Notes under the pieces: generated by a model
The model's input: only the letters and a program-made list of their open reading frames with translations
Databases searched by the model: none
What the model was told of the DNA's origin: nothing
In this document: positions 15,888-23,905 of the stretch, one piece after another
Layout: each line of letters begins with the position of its first letter
Numbering within the stretch: the stretch's first letter is position 1
Origin: Marinomonas fungiae
Lineage (GTDB): Bacteria; Pseudomonadota; Gammaproteobacteria; Pseudomonadales; Marinomonadaceae
Assembly: GCF_001418205.1 (NCBI RefSeq)
Contig: NZ_LIQF01000009.1
Span: 62,001 to 126,000, forward strand
Length of the DNA stretch: 64,000 nt
Direction of reading: 5' to 3'
Translations under genes and position numbers: made by a program

Positions 15888-17366
15888 TTAGTAATCGTGC
15901 CAGTTACGGCCATCTTTGATTGGTAATGCCATCGACGCCGCTGGGCCCCATGACCCTGAAGCGTATTCTTTTGGACGTTCGCTGGTTTGGTTCCAAGCCG
16001 CCATAATGCCATCAACCCATTTCCAAGCCGCTTCCACTTCGTCGTAGCGCATGAACAGTGTGGCGTCATCGCGCATCACGTCTAGCAATAGACGCTCGTA
16101 GGCTTCAGGGCTACGTTTGTTATGGAAGGCTTCACTCAAACTTAGGTTCAAGTCTACTGGCTGAAGATTCATACCTTCACCCGCTCCCGGCACCTTGTTC
16201 ATTACCGTTAGCGAGATTTTCTCTTCTGGCTGTAGTCGAATGATCAGCTGGTTACGTTGTAGCTGACGATTACTCTCATCGTTAAAGATGCTGTGTGGAA
16301 TCGCTTTGTATTGGATCACGATCTCAGAGTAACGTTGACCTAGGCGCTTACCGGTACGTAGGTAAAACGGCACGCCCGCCCAACGCCAGTTATCAATATC
16401 GGCACGCAGCGCGACGAAAGTCTCCGTGCGTGACTCTGGGTTAGAGCCCTCTTCGTCAAAGTAGCCTTTTACTTCTTTGCCGTTGATCATGCCCTTGGCG
16501 TACTGACCACGAACCGTCTTAGTGTAAGCGTTAGCGCCTTCGATGGGACGCAGTGCTTTCAATACCTTGATCTTTTCATCACGAACAGAGTCTGCATCGT
16601 TACGGCCAGGCGGCTCCATCGCCACCAAACATAGCAGCTGTACAAGGTGGTTTTGCACCATGTCACGTAACGCGCCAGCTTTGTCGTAGTATCCCCAACG
16701 ACCTTCTACTCCGACGGTTTCAGATACAGTGATCTGTACGTTATCGATGTGAGCGCTGTCCCACAAAGGTTCAAACAGCGTGTTACCAAAACGGATCGCC
16801 AATAGGTTTTGCACCGTTTCTTTACCAAGGTAGTGGTCGATACGGAAGATTTGTTTCTCACCAAAGTTCTGCGTGACTTCATCATTGATCGCACGCGAAG
16901 ACGTCAAATCACGCCCCAGTGGTTTTTCTAATACCACACGCATACGCTCTTGGTTCAAGCCGTGGTTAGCCAATGAAGAACAGATCGAACCGAATAGATC
17001 TGGGGACGTTGCTAAGTAAAACACGACATCTTTATCATCTGCACCAACCTTAGCATCGTTAAAGCGCGCAAAATCTGACTCCTGCTGAGCGTCTACTGAT
17101 ACGTAGCTCAAACGCTCCTTAAAGCGTGGCCAAGTTTTCTCATCGCCGATACTCTTTGGCACAAACTCGTCCAGTGCTTCACGCACTTTCGCTTGGTAGT
17201 CTGCAGCGCTCATTTCGCGGCGTGATGCACCAATGATGCGAGTATTTTTGGCGAGTAGACCGTCTTGGTCCAAGTGATAGAGAGCTGGAAGAAGCTTGCG
17301 CATGGCTAAGTCGCCACCGCCACCAAAAATCACCACATCACAGGCTTTTAAACTTGCCTTCATCAT
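15888..17366 (-). CDS. zwf: Glucose-6-phosphate 1-dehydrogenase
   Basis: Oxidises glucose 6-phosphate to 6-phosphogluconolactone with NAD(P)+. The N-terminal nucleotide-binding loop is GGGGDLAMRKL, with Gly where most members have Ala-Ser (GASGDLA). The active-site motif RIDHYLGKE is intact. Length of 492 aa is normal. Start is one of two adjacent Met codons (17366 or 17363). Gene order glk-zwf-eda and 18-base gaps show one operon; no pgl gene sits between zwf and eda as it does in many relatives. A HexR-like operator precedes the operon. Confidence 0.95.
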   Translation of the reverse strand: MMKASLKACDVVIFGGGGDLAMRKLLPALYHLDQDGLLAKNTRIIGASRREMSAADYQAKVREALDEFVPKSIGDEKTWPRFKERLSYVSVDAQQESDFARFNDAKVGADDKDVVFYLATSPDLFGSICSSLANHGLNQERMRVVLEKPLGRDLTSSRAINDEVTQNFGEKQIFRIDHYLGKETVQNLLAIRFGNTLFEPLWDSAHIDNVQITVSETVGVEGRWGYYDKAGALRDMVQNHLVQLLCLVAMEPPGRNDADSVRDEKIKVLKALRPIEGANAYTKTVRGQYAKGMINGKEVKGYFDEEGSNPESRTETFVALRADIDNWRWAGVPFYLRTGKRLGQRYSEIVIQYKAIPHSIFNDESNRQLQRNQLIIRLQPEEKISLTVMNKVPGAGEGMNLQPVDLNLSLSEAFHNKRSPEAYERLLLDVMRDDATLFMRYDEVEAAWKWVDGIMAAWNQTSERPKEYASGSWGPAASMALPIKDGRNWHDY

Positions 17367-17384
17367 TTTCTCTCCGGTTCTTAT

Positions 17385-18359
17385 TTAGGCTTGATTGACA
17401 AGATACGATGCGTAGTTGGCGCACCCCATCAGCCCTGGGAATTCTGACATCACAACAAACGTCGGGATCGGCGATACAAATGCCTTCATACGACCCTTGT
17501 CTTGCATCGCATCACGGAACGCGCTGCGTTTAATTTGTTCTAGGTAACGTGGCACAATGCCACCAGCAATGTACACACCACCGCGTGTTTCCACGGACAA
17601 TACAAGATCGCCTGTGACACGGCCTAGGAAAGTGAAAAACTGATCCAAGGTCGCATCAGCGATCGGATCGGTGCCCGCTTCAATCGCTGCACCGATTTCT
17701 GGTGCAGTCAGACGACGCTCAATACCTTGACGGTGTGCTAAGGCTTCGTAAATGTTTTCAAGGCCCATACCAGACAAGACACGCTCTGCCGAGACTCGAT
17801 GATGACGCTCACGTAGGAAACGCAAAATGTAGTCTTCTTGATCGTTACAAGTGGCTAGGTCAACGTGTCCGCCTTCACCGGGCAAAACAATGTTGGCGCC
17901 ATTGTCTTGCGGTACCACACAGGCCACACCTAATCCGGTACCCGCGCCTAACACCCAAGACGCGGCGTTTGGATCAATTTCAGAAGGCTCGCCGATTTGC
18001 ACCAATTCTTCTTTTGGAATGACTTCTAAGCTGTGGCCAATTGCATCAAAGTCATTCAGTAGCGCGATCTTTTTATCGTGACCGAAGTGGTCTTGAATCT
18101 GTTGGCGAGTAAAATGCCAAGGATTGTTGGAGAAGCGAATCACTTCTTGGTTAACGGGGCCAGCGATGGCTAAAACAATCGCATCAATGGAATCGAAGTT
18201 TACGCTACATTGCTCAACGTAAGCGGAAACAGCATCAAAGAAAGACTCGTACTCTTTACAAGAGTAAACGCTCACTTCCTGTGGCTGATATTGATTGATC
18301 GGTACTAAGGCAAAACGTGCGTTTGTCCCTCCCAAATCCGCGATCAAAGCATGAGACAT
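17385..18359 (-). CDS. glk: Glucokinase
   Basis: ATP-dependent phosphorylation of glucose. The ROK-unrelated bacterial glucokinase family is shown by the first phosphate motif LIADLGGTNARFALV, the catalytic LNDFDAIGHS segment, the GAGTGLGVA loop and GEGGHVDLA with the family's glutamate. Length of 324 aa is typical. First gene of glk-zwf-eda; it feeds glucose 6-phosphate to zwf. The ATG at 18359 is preceded by AAAGAGG-type purines in the antisense reading (CTCCAAAGAGG region). Confidence 0.94.
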   Translation of the reverse strand: MSHALIADLGGTNARFALVPINQYQPQEVSVYSCKEYESFFDAVSAYVEQCSVNFDSIDAIVLAIAGPVNQEVIRFSNNPWHFTRQQIQDHFGHDKKIALLNDFDAIGHSLEVIPKEELVQIGEPSEIDPNAASWVLGAGTGLGVACVVPQDNGANIVLPGEGGHVDLATCNDQEDYILRFLRERHHRVSAERVLSGMGLENIYEALAHRQGIERRLTAPEIGAAIEAGTDPIADATLDQFFTFLGRVTGDLVLSVETRGGVYIAGGIVPRYLEQIKRSAFRDAMQDKGRMKAFVSPIPTFVVMSEFPGLMGCANYASYLVNQA

Positions 18360-18449
18360 AGTAAACCTCTTTGGAGTTCTATTTTTTGAAATTTTACAAC
18401 GAAAAAGCGTGTAAAAACACCTGAAAACAAAAATATTAGCCGTTAATAT

Positions 18450-18464
18450 CGTAATTTAATTACA
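18450..18464. promoter_or_regulatory. HexR-like operator upstream of glk-zwf-eda
   Basis: CGTAATTTAATTACA is a near-perfect match to the HexR palindrome TGTAATTAAATTACA, differing at the first base and in the AT core. It lies 91-105 bases upstream of glk and ends just before the stop codon of the upstream cyclase gene. HexR is the known repressor of glk, zwf, edd and eda in gammaproteobacteria, relieved by KDPG. The hexR gene itself is not in this window. Confidence 0.75.
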
Positions 18465-18466
18465 AT

Positions 18467-19531
18467 TTAACGAATTTTGTTCAGAAACTTGAAGACTTTT
18501 GTGGGAACAGATCGCTTGCGATTGTTTTTGTAGTTATAGAGGCGCTCGTCCGCTATTTTCAGCAAGTGCTTATAACTGGTAGGCGAATCAGACAACACGC
18601 TGGCGCCACCATAGCTGACTGTGATCGGCACTAAGTTACTTTTGTAACGCAACGGATTAGCATGCAAATAGTCATGAATTGAGTCAGCGACTTCCATCGC
18701 TTGCTCATAGCTTTTCCCGGGCATTACAAAGACAAACTCATCGCCCGCAAAGCGGAATGCCAACCCTTGCTTGTACACATGCTTCAAAAGACGTTTCGCT
18801 ATGTATTCTAACACTTCATCACCACAATTGTGGCCTAAAGTATCGTTGATCGACTTAAACGCATCACAGTCGACAAATACCGCGGTTAGGTCTCGGTTTT
18901 GACTTTTACAACGCGTAAATTCACGCTCTAACATCAACTCTAGTTGGCGACGGTTCAATAAGCCAGTCAATGGATCACGAGTCGCGAGATACTCTAATTT
19001 CTCACGGGCGGTCACATTGCTTAGACAGATAGAGATCTTGATCGACAACTGGTCAAGCAAGAAGGTGTCTTTAGCGGTCGGGTCATATCGACCAACGTCC
19101 TGATCCGCTTGGCAAAACAAACCTACCAGCTCACCGTCCATTGTAAGGGGAGAAATCGCAACGGATCCTATGATACTGCGATAAGATTGAGGAATTATTT
19201 CCCAGTACTGGCCAATATCCTGATTCATCAGTACGGTTTTATTACCTGCGCCAATGGCATCTATCATGGCACCACGACGGGTAAACAGCACTCGATCGCG
19301 AAGACCGATGGTCTTTTCTAAAGTCTCAACCAGATGCGCTAGAGGAGGCTCACTGATCAAGTTGACCCAAACAAAGGGCACATTAAATTGTTTTTGCACT
19401 TCTTTGGTTAAGGTGGAAACAAATTGGTCACAACGGCCAATAGATAAGATACAACGCTCAATGTCGAAAAACTTCAGCGCGATCTGCTCGTTATGCCTAA
19501 CGTTCTCTATTAGCTCATTAATATTTTGCAT
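18467..19531 (-). CDS. GAF-GGDEF diguanylate cyclase
   Basis: Soluble signalling protein of 354 aa. The N-terminal half (about 15-175) resembles a GAF sensor domain; the C-terminal half is a GGDEF domain that makes cyclic-di-GMP from two GTP. The signature reads RFAGDEFVFVMP, so AGDEF replaces GGDEF. AGDEF variants are known to be active in several cyclases, so activity is still expected. The metal-binding FVDCDAFKSIND motif is present. No RxxD inhibitory site was noticed directly upstream of the motif. No transmembrane segment; the GAF ligand is unknown. The gene is tandem with and upstream of glk, but a separate HexR-like site suggests independent control. Confidence 0.9.
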   Translation of the reverse strand: MQNINELIENVRHNEQIALKFFDIERCILSIGRCDQFVSTLTKEVQKQFNVPFVWVNLISEPPLAHLVETLEKTIGLRDRVLFTRRGAMIDAIGAGNKTVLMNQDIGQYWEIIPQSYRSIIGSVAISPLTMDGELVGLFCQADQDVGRYDPTAKDTFLLDQLSIKISICLSNVTAREKLEYLATRDPLTGLLNRRQLELMLEREFTRCKSQNRDLTAVFVDCDAFKSINDTLGHNCGDEVLEYIAKRLLKHVYKQGLAFRFAGDEFVFVMPGKSYEQAMEVADSIHDYLHANPLRYKSNLVPITVSYGGASVLSDSPTSYKHLLKIADERLYNYKNNRKRSVPTKVFKFLNKIR

Positions 19532-19739
19532 CCAACCAACCTAATCAGACTACTATGGACAACTTTACTAGCCAGCTAACACTATCCTTTTTTGCCTGTC
19601 TAGTTTTTGTGCAAATGTTTTTAAATGGAATACTCTTATAAACGTACCATCTATGAAAAACTTTAGCTTAATTTGCTGTCTTTATTAAAGAAAATCCATT
19701 TTAGCCGATAAACATCTTATCCAGAGAGTTGGCTTTATT

Positions 19740-20063
19740 ATGAATATTAGAGACGTCTTAGAAACACAGTTAACCCATGAGGTAAAAGCGGGCAGCCGAG
19801 TATCCGGCAATGCCAACTTTGCGCTGTTTATGAGTCTCTTTACGCAACCAGGACCCAGTCTGCGTAACGCCGAAGATACCTTGAGCGTACACGAACCCCA
19901 TGCGGTCACCCGACCGATTCAGTTTTCCGGTGGTATTGGTGCTAACCCAACCGCCAACTTAGCGTTACTTAAAGCCCTAAGCCAAGAGCCTTTGGCGCAA
20001 GGCAACATCGCCGCCTACGACGCGGTGGCCGCGGTGGATAATCTCATCTCTACCCACGCTTAA
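19740..20063 (+). CDS. Hypothetical protein, 107 aa
   Basis: I do not recognise this protein. It is a 107-residue, soluble, Ala/Asn-rich sequence with no signal peptide, transmembrane helix or cysteine. The body (SGGIGANPTANLALLKALSQ) suggests a short helical protein. Support for a real gene: it fills the gap between two minus-strand genes, begins with ATG 19740 after an AGAGAG purine stretch, and its stop meets the convergent lipoprotein stop with a 4-base overlap, a common compact arrangement. The opposing frames in this stretch are poor. It could be a lineage-specific protein. Confidence 0.6.
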   Translation: MNIRDVLETQLTHEVKAGSRVSGNANFALFMSLFTQPGPSLRNAEDTLSVHEPHAVTRPIQFSGGIGANPTANLALLKALSQEPLAQGNIAAYDAVAAVDNLISTHA

Positions 20064-21091
20064 GCATTGCCCACCGCTTCACCACACACAGCAAAGACAC
20101 GACTCCAAGCTTGACCATGTTCGCGCGATGCATTGAGGTATTGCTGCCAAGCACCTTGGCTATCTTGTAAATCAAACTGGCGCATAAAAGTACGCCACTC
20201 GGGATCTTGCAGCGGGCTACGCTGCAGCAGGCTATCCACAAGCGGCAACACTTCATAAGCAACACGATTAATACGTGCCATATAGGGCTGTAGAATCTTG
20301 ATGTAGTGGGACTCAAACTGCTGTTTCAAAAAGTTAAGCGGCGCACCGCACACAGCTTGATTTTGACTTAGTGGTTCTAATGCTTGCGTCGTGTGCTCAA
20401 GATAACGACGAATATGAACAATGCTATAAAGCAACTTACCGAGGTATTCACTCTCATAAATTGCCTGCATATCGGCTTCCACATCGGCGCTGCGCAGGAA
20501 AGGAATCTCATCAAGGTGCCGGCTAATACGTTCTAAACGTTGTAAAGCTGCAACTAAGTCTTGGTATTGTGAGGCCTCAGGGGATACTGGGATATAACCA
20601 TTGGCTAAACTAAAAAAACTCGCGGTTTCCTCACCGGCCCAAAGCATATTAGAAAAAGCCATCGGCAACTCACTGACTTTGATATTGGCGACTTCCGTCA
20701 GTTTGGTTCGCAATTCAGTATCCTGTATTTCACAACTGCGAATCGCGCGGATAATATCCAGCTCATAGACAAAGCGCTGGCTTGTCGCCATCACCCGCCC
20801 CAGTATACTATTGCGCTGTCCCGCTAATGCGCCGACATCACACCGTTGCAGCGACAAAAATTCTAATAAGCCAACATCAAATTGACTCAGCTCCATTTGC
20901 CGCGCTCTTAAAGCCGGCAGCGACCGCCATGACACCTCCGAATCCAGCTCGATTTGCACGTGTTCTGATCTGTTCAAGTCTTTTAAATACGACTCAAACA
21001 TTGTCTGTGGAGCAAATTGGCCATCGCAACCAACCAGCAACATGCCCATAAGCACGACTATAATTGACTTTCGAGAGAGCAGTAACGTCAT
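20060..21091 (-). CDS. DUF3080-family lipoprotein
   Basis: Predicted outer- or inner-membrane lipoprotein of 343 aa with signal MTLLLSRKSIIVVLMGMLLVGC (lipobox LVGC, Cys22). The body matches the DUF3080 pattern: LPALRARQMELSQFDVGLLEF, then CDVGALAGQRNSILGRV and a helical remainder. Function unknown. Its start codon (21089-21091) overlaps that of the divergent thioesterase gene by two bases, so the two genes share CATG and each promoter must lie within the other's coding region or within its own body. An AGAAGAG ribosome site stands upstream on the minus strand, inside the thioesterase gene. Confidence 0.82.
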   Translation of the reverse strand: MTLLLSRKSIIVVLMGMLLVGCDGQFAPQTMFESYLKDLNRSEHVQIELDSEVSWRSLPALRARQMELSQFDVGLLEFLSLQRCDVGALAGQRNSILGRVMATSQRFVYELDIIRAIRSCEIQDTELRTKLTEVANIKVSELPMAFSNMLWAGEETASFFSLANGYIPVSPEASQYQDLVAALQRLERISRHLDEIPFLRSADVEADMQAIYESEYLGKLLYSIVHIRRYLEHTTQALEPLSQNQAVCGAPLNFLKQQFESHYIKILQPYMARINRVAYEVLPLVDSLLQRSPLQDPEWRTFMRQFDLQDSQGAWQQYLNASREHGQAWSRVFAVCGEAVGNA

Positions 21092-21497
21092 GATGAATAC
21101 TCTTCTAATCCAAAAACGCGAAGAAATTTCCGAAACACGAGTCGCAAAAATGGTGTTTCCCAGTACGACTAACCACTATGACACCTTATTTGGCGGTGAA
21201 GCGCTAAAATGGATGGACGAAGTGGCTTACATCGCAGCAACTCGTTTTGCTCGTAAACAAGTGGTTACGATTTCAACCGAACAAGTAGATTTTAAACGTC
21301 CCATTCCATCAGGCATCTTGGTTGAGTTAGTGGCCCGCGTCGTCAAAGTTGGCCGCACGTCCCTTAAGGTCGAAGTGGACATCTTTTTAGAAGAGCTTTA
21401 CAGCGATAAACGTGAAAAAGCCATCACTGGCGCGTTTAACTTTGTTGCCATCGATGAAAATAAAAAGCCCACTCCTATTTTCGATGAAGACGAATAA
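21090..21497 (+). CDS. Acyl-CoA thioesterase, hotdog fold (YciA/BACH-like)
   Basis: Cytoplasmic thioesterase that hydrolyses acyl-CoA. The hotdog signature NHYDTLFGGEALKWMDEVAYIAA carries the conserved Asn and Asp (quoted parts: NHYDTLFGGEAL and WMDEVAYIAA), followed by VDFKRPIPSGILVE and the strand ending GAFNFVAID. Length about 135 aa. The frame is open from 21042, but ATG 21090 (or 21093) fits the family's length. Its start overlaps that of the divergent DUF3080 gene. Chain-length preference unknown. Confidence 0.87.
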   Translation: MMNTLLIQKREEISETRVAKMVFPSTTNHYDTLFGGEALKWMDEVAYIAATRFARKQVVTISTEQVDFKRPIPSGILVELVARVVKVGRTSLKVEVDIFLEELYSDKREKAITGAFNFVAIDENKKPTPIFDEDE

Positions 21498-21503
21498 AAC
21501 CTT

Positions 21504-22043
21504 TTAAAAACTGGAGTTGGGTTGCGCTAAGAACGCCAGCTCTTCTGCGCTCGACTCTCGACCTAAGATGGCATTGCGATGGGGGTAACGACCAAAGCGA
21601 TCAATAATGGCTTTGTGTTGGCGTTCAAAGTCTAAGTTATTGGCGTTACCTAAATCTTCAAACAAGACTAGCGCCTGCTCATGAATCAGTTTGGATTCAC
21701 TGTGCATAAAGGGCATATATAAAAAACTGCGCTCGGTTGGTTCTAACGCACGGTCGAAACCTTTATTGATGGCAAATTGAGCCAACGCTAGTGCCAAGGA
21801 GTCACTCGCAAACGACTCGGGCTGATCGCGGAATAGGTTACGAGAGAACTGGTCTAGGACGATGATTTCCGCCAAGCTGCCTTCTGCCGTTGAACGCCAG
21901 TCACACAGTTCTCCCGCCTTTGCCTGTTGATGCAGGCTCAAAAAGCGGCGTTCAATTTCTCGATCAAACCCAGTGTCTTTTTGCCACCATTGCTCAGGTT
22001 TACTGTCCACAAACCAAAATTCTAATACCTCTTGATACATCAT
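21504..22043 (-). CDS. DUF924-family protein
   Basis: Soluble alpha-helical protein of 179 aa of the DUF924 family, shown by the opening EVLEFWFVDSKPEQWW, the central GSLAEIIVLDQFSRNLFRD and the FLYMPFMHSES motif, then RFGRYPHRNAILGR. Function unknown; the fold is TPR-like in the family. Start is one of two adjacent Met codons. Convergent with the thioesterase gene with a six-base gap. Confidence 0.88.
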   Translation of the reverse strand: MMYQEVLEFWFVDSKPEQWWQKDTGFDREIERRFLSLHQQAKAGELCDWRSTAEGSLAEIIVLDQFSRNLFRDQPESFASDSLALALAQFAINKGFDRALEPTERSFLYMPFMHSESKLIHEQALVLFEDLGNANNLDFERQHKAIIDRFGRYPHRNAILGRESSAEELAFLAQPNSSF

Positions 22044-22126
22044 CTTCTACCACCCATCACTTCATTTACTCTAAGTGTGAGCGAAACCATCCGAACGCGC
22101 CACATTCACATTATATTCGATCCTGA

Positions 22127-23572
22127 TTATTTCTCTGGCAGACGACGAGGTTGATCAATCGGCTCTAACACGATGTCCGAATGTAAAAACTCCGCTGCCG
22201 CGGCTGAGCCTTCCACTTTGACTGAGCTACGCTCAAGCATCGCGACTTCATAAGCATTCAATACAGACTGGCGAATACCTGTCTCGCGCCATACCGATGC
22301 CGACCAACAGCCTTGGGTAATTTCCCTTGCCAAGGACAAGGCATCCAAGATAGCTTGGTTCGCTCCCTGCCCTTTAAAGGGTGTCATCGGGTGAGCTGCA
22401 TCGCCAATCAAGGTGGCGCGCGGACTGTTAGCAAAATGTTCCGGTGTCAGTAACTCTCTATCGTAAACTGGGTAGCCAGATACTAGCTCGGCTGGCGTTG
22501 CCGCGAGAATTTCTGGAATCGGCGAATGCCAAGGCAAACGGCGGCAAGCTTCGGCTTTTAATGCTTCTGCCCCCTGTGCACTGAGCACCTTAGCGTCTTT
22601 TTCGTCCATGCGAAAACTCAACTGCCACATGATCGAATCTGCTTTGTAGGGCATCATGTAAATACGTTCATTACCATTAGCCGTCTGAAATACGGTCGCA
22701 CCGTCTAGTAAGTCCGACTGTAAGTTTCCGAGTTCAGACAGAGGGCAAATTCCTAACATCACCATGCAATCCAAAGATCGTAAAGGTGTTGCCTGCTCAC
22801 CAATGATCTGCTGACGCACGACACTGCGAATCCCATCCGCACCGACAATTAAATCCGCTTCGACTTGTTTTACTTGCCCCTTAGCATTCAGGGTCAATTG
22901 CACTTTATCACCCGCTTCTTGATTGAAATCGAGCAACTGATGATCCCAATGCACTTGGTCGGCGCCACCAAGCTGTTGCATCATTTGCCATCGTAAGGAC
23001 TGACGTGCAATGTGTATATTAGAGCGTTTGGGGATAGCGTTAGGCTTGCCTTCTAACCAACGGCGCATACCCCATTCGGCCACTACCTTACCTTCAGTGT
23101 TATGCACCATATGGCGGGTTGACACCACGCCCTCATCCAGCTGGGTTATACCTAGACCAGAGATCGCACGACTGGCTTGTTGCAACGTCAAGCCATAGCC
23201 TTGTGAGCGAGCATCAAAGCTTGTATCACGTTCATACAAGGTAAAGGGAATACCGCGATGTTTGCAGGCTACAGCTAAGGCCATGCCACCAATCCCCGCA
23301 CCGATAATCGCCACATGGGGCAAACGTTCGGTATCGACTGGCATCGGCTCCGAAGCACGAATTACACCTTGACCGAAACAGTGTGCGCAGGCCTCCAAAT
23401 GCCCTTTTGGTTTGACCGGCTCCTCCTGATTTGAGGCATCTTTAGCGAAGGCTTCCAACGCTTTTTGATATTCCATGCGCACTTTCTTACGCAAGCGGCG
23501 GCTACGCTTACCACGTCCTTGGCAGTCGGGACACATTACCCAAAACTGGGAGTCATTTACTGAGTTACTCAA
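22127..23572 (-). CDS. FAD-dependent monooxygenase with N-terminal DnaJ-like zinc-binding motif
   Basis: Class A flavoprotein monooxygenase (PHBH fold) with the dinucleotide loop GAGIGGMALA, the second motif GADGIRSVVR and the third motif LIGDAAHPMTPFKGQGANQA. Ahead of it is a separate element of about 85 residues with two CxxCxGxG units (CPDCQGRG and CAHCFGQG), which is the DnaJ cysteine-rich repeat and enough to bind one zinc; a basic, helical linker lies between. The open frame reaches a GTG at 23650 without a ribosome site. A TTG at 23572, with AGG nine bases before it, gives a more natural start (LSNSVNDSQF); ATG 23536 is also possible. Substrate unknown. Confidence 0.82.
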   Translation of the reverse strand: MSNSVNDSQFWVMCPDCQGRGKRSRRLRKKVRMEYQKALEAFAKDASNQEEPVKPKGHLEACAHCFGQGVIRASEPMPVDTERLPHVAIIGAGIGGMALAVACKHRGIPFTLYERDTSFDARSQGYGLTLQQASRAISGLGITQLDEGVVSTRHMVHNTEGKVVAEWGMRRWLEGKPNAIPKRSNIHIARQSLRWQMMQQLGGADQVHWDHQLLDFNQEAGDKVQLTLNAKGQVKQVEADLIVGADGIRSVVRQQIIGEQATPLRSLDCMVMLGICPLSELGNLQSDLLDGATVFQTANGNERIYMMPYKADSIMWQLSFRMDEKDAKVLSAQGAEALKAEACRRLPWHSPIPEILAATPAELVSGYPVYDRELLTPEHFANSPRATLIGDAAHPMTPFKGQGANQAILDALSLAREITQGCWSASVWRETGIRQSVLNAYEVAMLERSSVKVEGSAAAAEFLHSDIVLEPIDQPRRLPEK

Positions 23573-23905
23573 TTCTAATCGCCTGATAATAAAGAGATTC
23601 AATGGCACGAATAATAACGGATCTTGAAGCCTTTGTAAGAAAACTATCACCTAGTTGTTTGCCTGTATCATCAAGCATTGACACAGAACTAAATCTTGCA
23701 CGGAGCGAATGACTGCATGAATACCCTGTTCTCTTCATGCCAGTCAGAGGTGATTACGCAAGAATTGTCCAAGTTCTCATTGGCCATCGGCTTAATCACA
23801 TCCCACAAGATCTCTCATGACAAATGTCAGCATTCCAGAATTGATAGCTCAGTACTCTATTAGTAATTCTTATTCAAAACGAACCGACAATCCCAAGGAG
23901 CGAGT

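Noticed and set aside
23717-23864. A 48-codon frame upstream of the DASS transporter (MNTLFSSCQSEV...)
   Set aside because: Weak ribosome site, no recognisable domain, and it lies in the promoter region; too short to support.
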